Shown piece by piece: positions 9,879-20,109 of a DNA stretch of 64,000 nt. A program made the translations under genes and the position numbers. A model generated the notes under the pieces. The model saw only the letters and a program-made list of their open reading frames with translations, made no database searches and was not told where the DNA came from. The stretch is from Candidatus Zixiibacteriota bacterium (GTDB lineage: Bacteria > Zixibacteria > MSB-5A5 > DSPP01). Where the stretch lies: NCBI GenBank assembly GCA_022614805.1, contig JAKEHY010000017.1, positions 81,758 through 145,757 of the forward strand. The letters are read 5' to 3'. The first letter of the stretch is position 1. The number at the start of each line of letters is the position of its first letter.

Positions 9879-10537
9879 ATGCGTCTATTCGGGTTGGTTC
9901 TTGCGGCTTTACTGCTTTCGCTCCCCCGGCTTTCGGCCGGAACGCTGGAGGGCCGGCTGCCGGACTTCCCCCCCCGGTTACCCTTCAAAGTGTGGAGCGT
10001 TATCCCACGGGGGCCAAACCTTCGATGCCGGACACCTTTTACAAGCCGCCCGCTACGGTGGTTTATCTTGTTCCGGTCTCCGCACGAGAGCCACAAAAAT
10101 TCGAGCCTCCTGCCGCCCATCCCCGAGTCGTTCAAGCGAACCGCCGTTTCATTCCGGAAGTTTTACCGGTGGTCGTGGGAACGACCGTCGATTTCCCCAA
10201 CTTCGACCCCTTCTTCCACAACGCTTTTTCCTACTCCAAAACCAAAAAGTTCGATTTGGGCCGCTACCCCACCGGAAAATCCCGTGCCGTAACTTTTGAC
10301 AAGCCCGGGCCGGTCCGGGTTTTCTGCGAGATCCATTCGGATATGAACTGCGTCGTTCTGGTTCTGGAAAATCCCTACTTTACCCATCCCGACGTGGAGG
10401 GGAGCTTCAAAATTGAAAACGTGCCGGAAGGGGAGTATCTTCTGAAAGTTTGGCACAAGACCTCCGAATGGGGCACCCGACCGGTTAAAATTTCGGACGA
10501 AAAGCCTGTCGCCATCGATTTTCAGGAAAGCCGATGA
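9879..10537 (+). CDS. Cupredoxin (plastocyanin/azurin-like) secreted protein, frameshifted at a C8 tract
   Basis: The ATG at 9879 has a strong AAGGAGG site and opens a signal peptide (MRLFGLVLAALLLSLPRLSAG), but that frame soon loses homology. The cupredoxin body continues in another frame to the stop at 10537. The two halves join if one base is added in the run of eight C at 9968-9975, giving about 219 residues. The body has type-I copper ligands: His in FFHNAF, then Cys, His and Met in FCEIHSDMN, and a short beta-sandwich tail (GSFKIENVPEGEYLLKVWH). The gene overlaps the sensor kinase start by 4 bp. The shift may be an assembly error, a real mutation or phase variation. Confidence 0.75.
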
Positions 10538-12333
10538 AGTTTGGTGCCAGCCGCCTGCAGCGGCAGCTTTTCTTCTCGGCCCTTGGGCTTATTCTCATGC
10601 TGGTTCTCTTTTCCCTCTTTACGATTTACCGGGCATCCAGAAAGAAGCTCACCAGCTACCTTCGGGACGAACTGGCGCAAAGTTTGCCCGTGTCCAAAAA
10701 GTTTTTGCAGCAACGCCAACGCTATCTATTGGCCGAGGGTCAAGTCATCGCCAACGACCCCCGCTTCTTCGCCGCCATGGCGGAGGGGGACGGCTCCACG
10801 GCCCAGGCTGAAGCGGAAAGGTTCCAGGCGATTGTGAACGCCGATTTGCTGGCAGTCATCGGCCCAAGGGGGGAGCTGCTCGCCTCGGTTATGGAAAAAC
10901 CCGAAGGGCGAATCAAAGAAACGGATCTCGTCCTCCTAAAGAAATTCAATTACCGCGGCCAGAACGGAATGTTGGCCCTTTCCCAAAGAATTTATCAGTT
11001 GGTGCAAATCCCTCTGCAGGCTCCCGGCCACGGGGAAATCGGGCAGTTGCTGCTCGGCTACGCCATCGATTCGAGTCTGGCTCGGAGCTTGAAAGACATC
11101 ACCCATTCGGAAGTTTGTTTCTTCCTGAATGGAGGGCCAGTCGCGACCACCCTGAACGCGGCCCGCACGGCCGAATTGGAGCGGTTTTCACCCTCCTTAA
11201 ACAGGTCGGAAAAAGTCAACGAGGTTTCCATTGGAGGCGAAGACTTCCTCGTTCTGTGCCGGAGCTTGGAGACCGGTCTGCCCTCCCAAACTCCAATTTG
11301 GTACTGCCTGCTTAAATCCGAAGATAAAGTCATCCTCCCTTTGATGAACCAGATATTCCGTTCCTTTTTCCTGCCCGTTTTGATTGGGACGGTCATAACC
11401 ATTCTCGGTTCCTATTTTCTGTCGATGAAAATCGGCCGGCGGCTTGAAAAGCTGGTGGCCGGCGCGAACCAGATAAGCTCCGGCAACCTGGATTTCACCC
11501 TGCCGCCCTCCGCCAAAGACGAAATAGGGCGTCTTTCGGAGGCTTTCAACCAAATGCGCATCTCGCTCAAAAACCGCCTGGAGGAACTGAAGGAGGCCCA
11601 CGCCCAAGCGCTGCGGGAGGAGCGGCTGGGAATCGTCGGTCGGATGGCGGCCACCATCATTCACGATTTCCGCGGCCCGATGCAGGTCATCCAAGGTTCG
11701 GCCGAGCTTTTGGCCGTGCCGGAGGCCAGCAAGGAAAAAAGGGAGCGCCACAGCGGGGTTATCGTCCAGCAGGTGGAACGGATGGCCAATATGACCCAGG
11801 AGTTGTTGGATTTCGCCAAAGGGGAAAGCCGCGCCCGGCGGGTGGTCCTGGATATTGAAGACCTGCTGACCGAAATCAACTTCCAAGCCGAAGAGCTTTG
11901 CCGCAACACCCCGGTGCGGGTGGACGTCGAACTGAAAAAACCGTTCCAGCTCTGGGCCGACAAGGAAAAGATACTGCGGGTTTTTATGAACCTGATTCGC
12001 AACGCCAAGGAAGCGATGGCGGGGGGCGGGGGAATCAAAATCACCGCCTTTTTGGACCGGGTGGAGGGGGTTATTCAGGTCGTCGATAACGGGCCCGGAA
12101 TTGCCCCGGAGCTGGTCGGTCGTCTGTTCCAGCCGTTCGCCACCTTCGGCAAAGCCGGCGGTACCGGTCTGGGACTGGCATTGAGCAAAAAGATTGTCGA
12201 AGAACATGGGGGGGCCATTCAGTGCGACTCCGGGCCGGGAGAAGGTACCACCTTCACTATCCGGCTGCCGGCCGGCGAAAAGGTGGCTTTGGAAACCATC
12301 GCTCATACGGAAACAAGCAAGATTCTGATTTGA
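10534..12333 (+). CDS. Membrane sensor histidine kinase
   Basis: 599 residues. Membrane segments at about 10-30 and 268-290 enclose a periplasmic sensor region. HAMP follows (to ~345), then a HisKA-like dimerisation segment with the phospho-acceptor in IIHDFRGPM, and an HATPase domain with [10 protein letters not shown] (N box), [11 protein letters not shown] (G1), FQPFATFGK (F) and [19 protein letters not shown] (G2). All kinase motifs look intact. It overlaps the cupredoxin gene by ATGA and precedes a beta-barrel gene by 11 bp, so it probably senses something these two handle. No response regulator is nearby. Confidence 0.92.
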   Translation: MKFGASRLQRQLFFSALGLILMLVLFSLFTIYRASRKKLTSYLRDELAQSLPVSKKFLQQRQRYLLAEGQVIANDPRFFAAMAEGDGSTAQAEAERFQAIVNADLLAVIGPRGELLASVMEKPEGRIKETDLVLLKKFNYRGQNGMLALSQRIYQLVQIPLQAPGHGEIGQLLLGYAIDSSLARSLKDITHSEVCFFLNGGPVATTLNAARTAELERFSPSLNRSEKVNEVSIGGEDFLVLCRSLETGLPSQTPIWYCLLKSEDKVILPLMNQIFRSFFLPVLIGTVITILGSYFLSMKIGRRLEKLVAGANQISSGNLDFTLPPSAKDEIGRLSEAFNQMRISLKNRLEELKEAHAQALREERLGIVGRMAATIIHDFRGPMQVIQGSAELLAVPEASKEKRERHSGVIVQQVERMANMTQELLDFAKGESRARRVVLDIEDLLTEINFQAEELCRNTPVRVDVELKKPFQLWADKEKILRVFMNLIRNAKEAMAGGGGIKITAFLDRVEGVIQVVDNGPGIAPELVGRLFQPFATFGKAGGTGLGLALSKKIVEEHGGAIQCDSGPGEGTTFTIRLPAGEKVALETIAHTETSKILI

Positions 12334-12344
12334 GGAGGGCGGAT

Positions 12345-13511
12345 ATGAACAGACAGCTGAAATGGAATTTCCTGGTTGCCGCTTTGATTTTTTCAACTCC
12401 TCTTGCAAAAGCCGAAAACCCCTTGGAAACTCACCTCCTGATTGATGTGGTGGGCCGCAACACCGGCGCCAAGAACATCTCGAATTTCACCTTCTTCGGG
12501 CAATCCAACTTCGACGCCCTCCGAATCCGGCTTTTTCTGGAAAAAAAGGTCTCCGACCGGGTGGAGGTTTTCACCCAATTGCTCTCCAACAATGCCAATT
12601 CCCCCCGGGTCTACGGGGGCTACGTGCGCCTCAAATCCGGCAGCCCCTGGGGCAACCTGGAGGCCGGGCTCGTTCGCAATCCCTTTGGCACGTGGGGACC
12701 CCGGACCTATTCGGACAAAAACCCTTTGGTCGGAATCCCGCTCGGATACGGCTACCACACCGCCTTAATCGTTTACATGGCCGCCTTGCAGAAAAGCCCG
12801 GCGGAGCTCTTCTCCTTCCGCGGCCGCGGCGGCGACCCGGCTCCCAATTACGGCATCAGTTCCGGCCTGCCGGTGGTGTATGACAACTGCTGGAACTCCG
12901 GTTTTCTGATTTTTGGCGGCAACGGAAAGATTGACTATATGCTGGGAGCGCTGGCCGGCTCGTTATCGAATCCAACCATTGAACTGGAACGTTCCCGCCC
13001 CCAGGTTTCCGGCCGCATCGGCTTTGCGCCGATGCTCGGCCTGACGGTTGGAAGTTCCTTGGCCTACGGGCCGTACCTAACCAATGAAAGCAAATCCGAA
13101 CTCCCGGCGGGAGCGGATGTCAGCGACTACTCCCAGCGGATTTTCGGATTAGACCTGAATTTCGAACGGGAAAAATTCATCGGCCATTCCGAAGCGATGG
13201 TCAATCGCTGGATTCATCCCTACATTTCCCAACCGCTGGATGTGTACACCGGATACGTGGAAGGGATGTATAAATTTGCTACTCAATTTTTCTTTGCCGC
13301 CCGCTACGACCGAATGGAATTTTCAAAAATCGCCGACCCGGCCGGCGGCGAGAGCGTATGGGACTATCCTTTGTACCGGATAGAAACGGGGCTGGGGTAT
13401 CGCTTCGACCGCAACGTCACCATCAAACTGGTGGGGCAGCTGACCCGTTTTCCGGGCCAGTCGCAATTCAACGACGGCATCCTCGCGACGCAGATTTCCA
13501 CCAGCTTTTAA
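12345..13511 (+). CDS. Putative outer-membrane beta-barrel (porin-like) protein
   Basis: 388 residues from ATG 12345, which follows GAGGAGGGCGG; the longer open frame would start inside the kinase gene. A signal peptide (to about AKAEN) is followed by alternating amphipathic strands rich in Tyr, Phe and Gly, ending in a terminal Phe (QISTSF), the usual barrel ending. Blocks such as LRIRLFLEKKVSDRVEVFTQLL and GGYVRLKS look porin-like. It is last in the cupredoxin-kinase operon, 11 bp after the kinase. Substrate unknown. Confidence 0.65.
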   Translation: MNRQLKWNFLVAALIFSTPLAKAENPLETHLLIDVVGRNTGAKNISNFTFFGQSNFDALRIRLFLEKKVSDRVEVFTQLLSNNANSPRVYGGYVRLKSGSPWGNLEAGLVRNPFGTWGPRTYSDKNPLVGIPLGYGYHTALIVYMAALQKSPAELFSFRGRGGDPAPNYGISSGLPVVYDNCWNSGFLIFGGNGKIDYMLGALAGSLSNPTIELERSRPQVSGRIGFAPMLGLTVGSSLAYGPYLTNESKSELPAGADVSDYSQRIFGLDLNFEREKFIGHSEAMVNRWIHPYISQPLDVYTGYVEGMYKFATQFFFAARYDRMEFSKIADPAGGESVWDYPLYRIETGLGYRFDRNVTIKLVGQLTRFPGQSQFNDGILATQISTSF

Positions 13512-13515
13512 TCCC

Positions 13516-13556
13516 ACAAAAAAGGGAGTTGCGCTCAAGCGAAACCCCCTTTTTGT
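13516..13556. terminator. Bidirectional terminator between convergent operons
   Basis: ACAAAAAAGGG pairs with CCCTTTTTGT around an inner GTT...AAC stem, giving A-rich and T-rich flanks on both strands. It lies between the convergent barrel gene and argF. Confidence 0.65.
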
Positions 13557-13635
13557 CATTAGGTAGCGGAAACCTTCAGGGTTCCATCTGGAGGTCTAAA
13601 GACCTCCACTACGCCAAAAGCAGTTGGAGGAAAAC

Positions 13636-14556
13636 CTATTTCCTTTTTTTCGAAGACTGGACCAAGTGGGAGATAATCCCCATCTGAATCCAGAGCCGGT
13701 TTTCGGCTTGGTCAAAAACCGCCGACTGCGGCCCGTCCATAACCTCGTCGGTGATTTCCTCCCCCCGTTTGGCGGGGAGGCAGTGCAGGACAATGGCGCC
13801 TGGCGCGGCTTTCCTCAAAAGCGCGGCGTTGACCTGAAAATCGGCCAAAAGCCGCCTTTTCTCGTCCGCGAGATGTTTCTGCCCCATCGAGGCCCACACA
13901 TCCGTGTAGACAACCTCGACGCCGGAGACCGCTTCGGCCGGGTTGGAGGTGAGTTTTACCTGGCTCTTCCCTGCCTTACGGGCCGCTTTGAGAAGATTTC
14001 TGTCCGGCCAGGTGGAATCGGAAGTGCCGATTCGCAGATCGATGGGAACTTGCGTAGCCAGCTCCAGCCAGGAGTTGGTGATATTGTTGCCATCCCCCAG
14101 ATAGGCGATAGAGAACTTCTCCTTTTTCTTAAACTTTTCATAAACCGTCAACAAGTCTCCCAGAATCTGACAGGGGTGGGATAAATCGGTCAGGGCGTTG
14201 ATGACCGGGCAGGAGGCCCGGCGGGCCAGCTCCTCCACGTCGGCCTGTGAATAGGTGCGAATGACAATTAAGCCGACGTAACGGGAAAGCACCCGGGCGA
14301 CATCGGCAATCGATTCCCGCTTCCCCAAATCGATTTCCTCCTGCCGAAGATAGATGGAACTGCCTCCCAATCGGGTGATGCCCACCTCAAAGGAAACCCG
14401 CGTCCGCAGGGAGGGCTTGTGAAAAATTAAGGCAGCCGTTTTGCCTGCCAAGGGCTTGGTCTTAAGCCTTCCCATTTTGAAGGCCAAGGCCATCTGCAAA
14501 ACTTCCTGAATTTCCTTCGCGGAAAAATCGTTGACGGCTAAGAAATCCTTTTTCAC
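13636..14556 (-). CDS. argF: Ornithine carbamoyltransferase
   Basis: 306 residues, normal length. Carbamoyl-phosphate site FHKPSLRTRVSFE (SxRTR), DLSHPCQILGD (HPCQ), YLGDGNNITNSW, the SMG ornithine loop in DVWASMGQ, and HCLPAKRGEE with the catalytic Cys are all present. It makes citrulline from ornithine and carbamoyl phosphate in arginine synthesis. The SMG and HCLP motifs favour ornithine over aspartate or acetylornithine. It is the last gene of the long minus-strand run starting at yicC, 28 bp after hslU; no other arginine genes are close. Confidence 0.93.
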   Translation of the reverse strand: MKKDFLAVNDFSAKEIQEVLQMALAFKMGRLKTKPLAGKTAALIFHKPSLRTRVSFEVGITRLGGSSIYLRQEEIDLGKRESIADVARVLSRYVGLIVIRTYSQADVEELARRASCPVINALTDLSHPCQILGDLLTVYEKFKKKEKFSIAYLGDGNNITNSWLELATQVPIDLRIGTSDSTWPDRNLLKAARKAGKSQVKLTSNPAEAVSGVEVVYTDVWASMGQKHLADEKRRLLADFQVNAALLRKAAPGAIVLHCLPAKRGEEITDEVMDGPQSAVFDQAENRLWIQMGIISHLVQSSKKRK

Positions 14557-14584
14557 AATCGTCTGAAGTCCTCTTTTGTCTGGT

Positions 14585-15922
14585 TTATAGAATGTAGCGG
14601 CTCAAATCTTCGTCTTCCACCACTTGTTTTAGAGTTTTTTCCACAACTTCGGCGGTGATTTTCAGTTTTTTCAGTTTCGGGTCGGGTGCCCGGAACAGGT
14701 ATTCGTCCAGAAGCGCCGTCATTACCGTGTGCAGCCGGCGGGCGCCGATGTTTTCGGTCCGCTCGTTGACCAAGGAGGCTGTTTTGGCAATGGCGAAAAC
14801 GGCGTCCTCGCTGAAGCTTGTCTCAATTCCCTCCGTGGCCAAAAGCTCGGTGTACTGCTTGACCAAAGCATTCTTCGGCTCGGTCAAAATTCGGACAAAA
14901 TCCTCGGTGGTCAGGCTGTCCAGTTCCACCCGGATGGGAAAGCGCCCCTGCAGCTCCGGAATCAAATCGGAGGGCTTGGCGGTGTGAAAGGCCCCGGCGG
15001 CGATGAAAAGGATATGGTCGGTCTTCACCATCCCGTATTTAGTCATCACGTTGGAGCCCTCGACAATAGGGAGCAAATCCCGCTGCACCCCTTCACGGGA
15101 AACGTCGGGGCCGGTTTTCACTTTTTCTCCGGTTATCTTGTCGATTTCGTCCAGAAAAACGATGCCGGAGTTTTCCACCCGGTCAACCGCTTCGCCGATG
15201 ACCTCATCCATATCGACCAGTTTCCCCGACTCTTCTTGCGTCAAAACCCGCTGGGCCTCCTCCACGCTCATTTTCCGCCGTTTGGTTTTTTTGGGCATCA
15301 TCCCGGAAATCATCTCCTGGAAGTTTACCCCCAGTTCCTCCATTCCGGCCGGGGAGAAAACCTCTATCATCGGAAAGGCCTGCACGGGAATTTCCACTTC
15401 CACCGGCCGTTTGGCCAGCTTCCCTTCGCGCAGTTGAACGCGAAGTTTTTCGCGCGTCGAATCCCCGTCCCCCGCTTCCACGGATGTCTCGGGGCCGACC
15501 GCTGGTCGGGCCGGCAGTAGGATGTCTAAAATCCGCTCCTCCGCCTGCCGAGTCGCTTTTTCCTGCACGCGTTGCGACATCTCTTTGCGCACCTGGGCCA
15601 CGGCCAAATCGACCAGGTCCCGCACCATCGATTCCACATCCCGCCCCACGTAGCCGACTTCGGTGAACTTGGAGGCCTCCACTTTGATAAAAGGGGCATT
15701 GGCCAAAAAAGCGAGCCGGCGGGCGATTTCCGTCTTCCCCACGCCGGTGGGGCCAATCATTATGATGTTGTTCGGCATTACTTCTTCCCGCAGTTCCTCC
15801 GAAAGCTGCTGGCGCCGCCAGCGGTTGCGAAGGGAAATCGCCACCGCCCGTTTGGCCCTCTCCTGCCCGACGATGTATTTATCCAGTTCCTTGACGATTT
15901 CTCTGGGTGTTAATTCCTTCAT
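14585..15922 (-). CDS. hslU: ATP-dependent protease ATPase subunit HslU
   Basis: 445 residues, normal size. It begins with [17 protein letters not shown]; Walker A is GPTGVGKTE and Walker B is [11 protein letters not shown]. The I-domain insertion lies in the middle, followed by the sensor region (GARRLHTVM) and the C-terminal tail DEDLSRYIL, which docks into HslV. It unfolds substrates for the HslV peptidase. The start overlaps the hslV stop by 4 bp. Confidence 0.96.
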   Translation of the reverse strand: MKELTPREIVKELDKYIVGQERAKRAVAISLRNRWRRQQLSEELREEVMPNNIIMIGPTGVGKTEIARRLAFLANAPFIKVEASKFTEVGYVGRDVESMVRDLVDLAVAQVRKEMSQRVQEKATRQAEERILDILLPARPAVGPETSVEAGDGDSTREKLRVQLREGKLAKRPVEVEIPVQAFPMIEVFSPAGMEELGVNFQEMISGMMPKKTKRRKMSVEEAQRVLTQEESGKLVDMDEVIGEAVDRVENSGIVFLDEIDKITGEKVKTGPDVSREGVQRDLLPIVEGSNVMTKYGMVKTDHILFIAAGAFHTAKPSDLIPELQGRFPIRVELDSLTTEDFVRILTEPKNALVKQYTELLATEGIETSFSEDAVFAIAKTASLVNERTENIGARRLHTVMTALLDEYLFRAPDPKLKKLKITAEVVEKTLKQVVEDEDLSRYIL

Positions 15923-16449
15923 AACTCCTCGATCGTGATTTTGTCATTGGTGTAAATGCAAATCTCGGCGGCAATTTCCAGCGAGCGGCGGACGATTTCT
16001 TTGGCTGAAAGTTTGGAATGCGCCGCCAGGGCCCGCGCCGCCGAGAGGGCGTACGGCCCGCCGGAGCCGATGGAGACGATTTTGTCGTCCGGCTCAATGA
16101 CGTCCCCGTTGCCGGAAATGATTAGAGCCTGCTTGGCATCCAGAACGGCCAACAACGCTTCGAGACGGCGCAGATAGCGGTCGGTTCTCCAATCCTTGGC
16201 CAGCTCCACGGCCGCGCGGGAAAGATTCCCCTTAAATTCATCGATTTTCGCCTCGAACCGCTCAAACAGGGTAAAGGCATCCGCCGAAGAGCCGGCAAAA
16301 CCGGCTAAAATTGAGTCCCCCGCCAGCCGGCGCAGCTTTTTAGCGTTATGCTTGACGATGGTGTCCTCGAAGGTGACCTGACCATCCCCGCCCAAAGCCG
16401 CCTTGCCATCCTTAATGACCCCCACGATGGTTGTGCCGTGAAATATCAT
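15919..16449 (-). CDS. hslV: ATP-dependent protease peptidase subunit HslV
   Basis: 176 residues. The mature N-terminal threonine is expected in HGTTIVGV, after a five-residue leader (MIFHG), as in CodW-type proteins. GGDGQVTF and [17 protein letters not shown] are family blocks. With HslU it forms the bacterial proteasome-like protease. CAGGAGG lies just before the start. A 114-bp gap carrying a palindromic repeat separates it from xerC upstream. Confidence 0.96.
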   Translation of the reverse strand: MIFHGTTIVGVIKDGKAALGGDGQVTFEDTIVKHNAKKLRRLAGDSILAGFAGSSADAFTLFERFEAKIDEFKGNLSRAAVELAKDWRTDRYLRRLEALLAVLDAKQALIISGNGDVIEPDDKIVSIGSGGPYALSAARALAAHSKLSAKEIVRRSLEIAAEICIYTNDKITIEEL

Positions 16450-16540
16450 CCAACCTCCTGCTATGCAATATAATTTTTTTCAGGGTAACCGGTAGCCCGA
16501 AAAGGGTGAACCGAAAGGTACATCCCTACGCTTGCTCTTG

Positions 16541-16567
16541 TAGGGGTTTGATTAATCAAACCCCTAC
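16541..16567. repeat. GTAGGGG palindromic repeat (27 bp)
   Basis: Near-perfect palindrome starting GTAGGGGTTTGATTA and ending CCCCTAC. It is one A shorter than the copy at 21640-21667. The TAG stop codon of xerC (minus strand) is the TAG of this element. Confidence 0.85.
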
Positions 16568-17559
16568 CTGCGGGAAAACTTTTTATGCTGTTCTTTGAGC
16601 CACTCCGGGTCGACGGCGGTGTAAATCTGGGTGGTGGAGATTTTGCTGTGGCCCAAAAGCTCCTGCAGGGAGCGCAAATCAATGCCCCGGCGGTAGAGAT
16701 GAGTGGCGAAGGTATGACGCAGGGCGTGAGGGGAAATGTCGGGCCGGCCGTCGACGGTCAGGAGCACCTTTTTGACCATCCGAGCGATGCCCCGCCGGGA
16801 AAAAGCCGTGCCATCTTCCTTGCAAAACAACATTTCGAATCTGCTGTGACGGGAGTTATTTAGGGTGAGCAGAGTCGAACCGCTCCCGACACGGGCGTCA
16901 GGAGTAACTCCGGACACAACCCTTTTTTCGGCAGTTTCGCAAATGTCAAGATAAACCCTCAATGCCTCAACTGCCTTTTCAGTCATAGGCACTCCGCGGG
17001 CTTTCCCCCCCTTGCCCAAAACCTGCACCCAGCAACGCTCCAAGTCAAGGTCGTCCCGTTTCAGAGTTGAAAGTTCCCCCAGCCGCAGGCCGGAGGAGTA
17101 AAAAAGCTCCAAAATGGCCCGATTGCGGGCTTTTTCGAATGCCGTAGCACCCGGGCCCGGGACAACCGGTTCGTCAAAAAGTTTCTCCACCTGCCGCTCA
17201 TTCAAGCTTCTCGGCGGTTTGCGGACAAATTTGGGGGAGGAAATGTAAACGGAAAGGTCTTCCGCGCTCCGCTCCGTGCGGTAAAGGAACTTGAAAAACT
17301 GCCGCAGGGTGGAGGCCCGCCGGGAAAGCGTCCGGCCGGACTGCCCGGCTACGGCGCCCAGGCGGGTGAAATAGGCGCGGAAACTATCCGGGCCGATTTT
17401 GTCCGGCTCAAAGTCCGCCTCGAAATTTTTATACCCGAGCGCGTCAAAGAAAAGAGCCAAATCCTTACGATAGGCATTCAGGGTATTGGGTGAAACGCAT
17501 TTCTTTTTCAGGTGAGTTAAAAATTCCCCCAGAACGGCTTGCACCAATTCGGCGGACAT
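16564..17559 (-). CDS. xerC: Tyrosine recombinase XerC/XerD
   Basis: 331 residues: an N-terminal SAM-like core-binding domain (to ~115), then the catalytic domain. Catalytic residues visible are Arg in SSGLRLGEL, Lys in VLGKGGKAR, HALRH (His, Arg), His in LLGHSKISTTQIY and the nucleophile Tyr in the same block. It resolves chromosome dimers at dif. It lies between topA (1-bp gap) and hslVU, recalling the codV-clpQ-clpY order of Firmicutes. XerC versus XerD cannot be told from this gene alone. A ~45-residue insertion between the Lys and HxxR blocks makes it longer than usual. Confidence 0.87.
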   Translation of the reverse strand: MSAELVQAVLGEFLTHLKKKCVSPNTLNAYRKDLALFFDALGYKNFEADFEPDKIGPDSFRAYFTRLGAVAGQSGRTLSRRASTLRQFFKFLYRTERSAEDLSVYISSPKFVRKPPRSLNERQVEKLFDEPVVPGPGATAFEKARNRAILELFYSSGLRLGELSTLKRDDLDLERCWVQVLGKGGKARGVPMTEKAVEALRVYLDICETAEKRVVSGVTPDARVGSGSTLLTLNNSRHSRFEMLFCKEDGTAFSRRGIARMVKKVLLTVDGRPDISPHALRHTFATHLYRRGIDLRSLQELLGHSKISTTQIYTAVDPEWLKEQHKKFSRR

Positions 17560-17560
17560 T

Positions 17561-19795
17561 CTACGCCACCGGCGAGGCCGCCGGAGCCGGGGTGATTTCG
17601 GTTTTGCAGACCGGGCAGAGAAGGTAGTCCCCTTTAGTCTTGGTGGACTTCATCAACATAAAAGAGGAATCCCCCTTGGGACAGGCGGTCGGCACCGGGC
17701 GGTCCCAGGTTGCAAACTTGCACTTCGGATAGTTGGAGCAGGAATAGAAAATCCGCCGGCTTTTGCTGCGGCGCTCGACAAGCTCCCCGCCGCATTTCTC
17801 AGGGCATTTGACGCCGGTCGATTTTACCAGCGGCTTGGTGTTCTTGCATTCCGGATAAGCCGAACAGGCCAGAAACGCGCCGTAGCGCCCACGCTTCACC
17901 ACCATCGGCGAGCCGCACTTGTCGCAGACTTCGGTAACCGCCTGCGCCTCTTCCGAGCCCTCCAAGGGCTTGGTCGATTTGCACTCCGGATAGCCGGAAC
18001 AGGCCAGAAACTTGCCGTGCCGTCCCCAGCGCACAACCATCGGCCGGCCGCATTTTTCGCACACCTCGTCCGTTTTCTCCTGGGTCGATTTGCGAATTTC
18101 CTTTTCCTTCTTTTTGGCGGCGGCCAGATCCTCTTCGAACGGCTCGTAAAAATCTTTCAAAACCTTAACCCAGTTATCCTTGCCATCCTCGACGGAGTCC
18201 AACTCCTCCTCCATTGTGCGGGTGAACTCGTAGTTGAAAATGTCCGGAAACTCCGCCACCAAAATCCGGTTCACGGTTTTCCCCAAATCGGTGGGGAAAA
18301 GCCGCCGCTCCCCGACCTCGACGTAATGCCGGGTTTTGATGGTGGTGATAATCGAAGCATAGGTGGAGGGCCGCCCGATGCCGCGCGCTTCCAGCTCCCG
18401 CACCAGGGCCGCTTCGGTAAAGCGGGGTGGCGGTTTGGTGAAATGCTGGGCCGGCTCCAGCCTGTTCAAGGATAGCGGCGTGCCGACCGCGAGCACCGGA
18501 ATTTCAAACTCTTCCTCTTCATCCCCGTTTTCATCCTTCAGCTCCTCATAAACCGCCAGGAAACCGGGGAACTTCAGGTTCTGCGACGTGGCCCGGAACA
18601 GATAATCGCCGCCGGTGACCTCGACGGTCAGGACGTCGAAAATCGCCGAGGCCATCTGCGAAGCGACAAACCGGTTCCAGATAAGCTCGTATAACCGGAA
18701 CAAGTCTTTTTCGAGATGTTTTTTTACCGCCTTGGGAGGGTATTCAAAATAGGTCGGGCGAATCGCCTCGTGGGCATCCTGGGCCCCCTTTTTGGACTTG
18801 TAAAAGCGCGGCTCTTCCGGCAGATACTCTCTGCCGTACTGATTTTGAATGAATTGGGAGGCTGCCGCCTGCGCCTCCTTGGCCACCCGCACGGAATCTG
18901 TGCGCATATAGGTGATTAAGCCGACCGTTTCCCCCTCGATGTCCACCCCTTCATACAACCGCTGGGCCAAAGTCATCGTTTTGCTGGTGGAAAAACCGAG
19001 CCGGCGGCTGGCATCCTGCTGCAGCGTGCTGGTGATGTATGGAGGATACGGGTTTTTCTGCCGTTCCTCAATTTTCTGGTGGGAGACGGCATACTTCTGC
19101 TTTTCGATGTCGGCCAAGACGGCATCGGTAGCCGCCTGGCTGCCAAGTTCAAAGTTTTCCCCCTTTATTTTGACCAGCTTGGCGGCGAAAATTTCCTTCT
19201 TTGGCGTTTCGAAGAAGGCTTTGACCGACCAGTACTCTTTGGGGACGAATTTTTCAATTTCCTCTTCCCGCTCGCACACCAACCGCAGGGCAACCGACTG
19301 CACCCGCCCGGCCGAAAGGCCGCGGTGCACGGTCTTCCAGAGAAGCGGGCTGATTTGATACCCGACCAGCCGGTCCAAAATCCGGCGGGCCTGCTGGGCT
19401 TCCACCTTATGGATGTCGATTTTGCCGGCTTCAGAAATCCCCCGCCGGACCGCTTCCTTGGTGATTTCGTTGAAAGAAGCCCGCAGCGGTTTTTTGAGTT
19501 TCAGCTGCCGGGCCACGTGGTGGGCAATCGCCTCCCCTTCCCGATCCGGGTCGGGCGCCAGATAAACTTTATCCGCTTCTTTGGCCGCCCGTTTCAGTTC
19601 GTTGATGGTTTCCCTGCGTTTGGGGACGATTTCGTACTCCGGTTCGAATTTGTTATCCAAATCCACCCCCAGCCGGCTTTTGGGCAAATCCATAATGTGC
19701 CCCTTGGTCGCCAAAACGTTGTAGTCACGCCCTAAAATCTTTTTTAAGGTTTTGGTCTTGGTGGGTGACTCGACGATGACTAAATTTTTCGCCAT
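17561..19795 (-). CDS. topA: DNA topoisomerase I
   Basis: 744 residues. The Toprim domain starts VIVESPTKTKTL and holds DPDREGEA; the active-site Tyr is in LITYMRTDS. The core runs to about residue 580, followed by four C-terminal zinc-ribbon units (CEKCGRPM..., CDKCGSPM..., CPEKCGGEL..., and a last one with CPKG...CPVC). It relaxes negative supercoils. It lies 27 bp after rpoZ and 1 bp before xerC. Confidence 0.97.
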   Translation of the reverse strand: MAKNLVIVESPTKTKTLKKILGRDYNVLATKGHIMDLPKSRLGVDLDNKFEPEYEIVPKRRETINELKRAAKEADKVYLAPDPDREGEAIAHHVARQLKLKKPLRASFNEITKEAVRRGISEAGKIDIHKVEAQQARRILDRLVGYQISPLLWKTVHRGLSAGRVQSVALRLVCEREEEIEKFVPKEYWSVKAFFETPKKEIFAAKLVKIKGENFELGSQAATDAVLADIEKQKYAVSHQKIEERQKNPYPPYITSTLQQDASRRLGFSTSKTMTLAQRLYEGVDIEGETVGLITYMRTDSVRVAKEAQAAASQFIQNQYGREYLPEEPRFYKSKKGAQDAHEAIRPTYFEYPPKAVKKHLEKDLFRLYELIWNRFVASQMASAIFDVLTVEVTGGDYLFRATSQNLKFPGFLAVYEELKDENGDEEEEFEIPVLAVGTPLSLNRLEPAQHFTKPPPRFTEAALVRELEARGIGRPSTYASIITTIKTRHYVEVGERRLFPTDLGKTVNRILVAEFPDIFNYEFTRTMEEELDSVEDGKDNWVKVLKDFYEPFEEDLAAAKKKEKEIRKSTQEKTDEVCEKCGRPMVVRWGRHGKFLACSGYPECKSTKPLEGSEEAQAVTEVCDKCGSPMVVKRGRYGAFLACSAYPECKNTKPLVKSTGVKCPEKCGGELVERRSKSRRIFYSCSNYPKCKFATWDRPVPTACPKGDSSFMLMKSTKTKGDYLLCPVCKTEITPAPAASPVA

Positions 19796-19822
19796 ATGGG
19801 AAACTCAACCCCCCGAAAAAAG

Positions 19823-20038
19823 TTACAGCCGCTCAAATTCCACGTGGCCGGAAACGAGCTCTTCCAAAGCCGCCTCCGTCACCCGATGAGAGGGCAATTC
19901 CTCCTTCATCGGCGCGCCTCCTTCCTCATATTTTTTGCGGGCGCGGTTCAGCCAGCGGGCCGCCTTCGCCGCCCGGATGACCGCCTCGTAGCGCGTGCCG
20001 GCGGATTGAACCGCTTTTTCCAAATTGTTGAAGTTCAT
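19823..20038 (-). CDS. rpoZ: RNA polymerase omega subunit
   Basis: 71 residues. It begins MNFNNLEKAVQSAGTRYEAVIRAAKAARWLN, the omega N-terminal helix pattern, and has the EELPSHRVTEAALEEL segment. GGAG precedes the start. Its place between gmk and topA, downstream of yicC, matches the common yicC-gmk-rpoZ cluster. Confidence 0.85.
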   Translation of the reverse strand: MNFNNLEKAVQSAGTRYEAVIRAAKAARWLNRARKKYEEGGAPMKEELPSHRVTEAALEELVSGHVEFERL

Positions 20039-20109
20039 TTACGCTCCTTTGTTTTAATCGACCAAAGTCGGGCAAACTCCAGTTCTGATGGCGGTACAAC
20101 CGAAAACTT

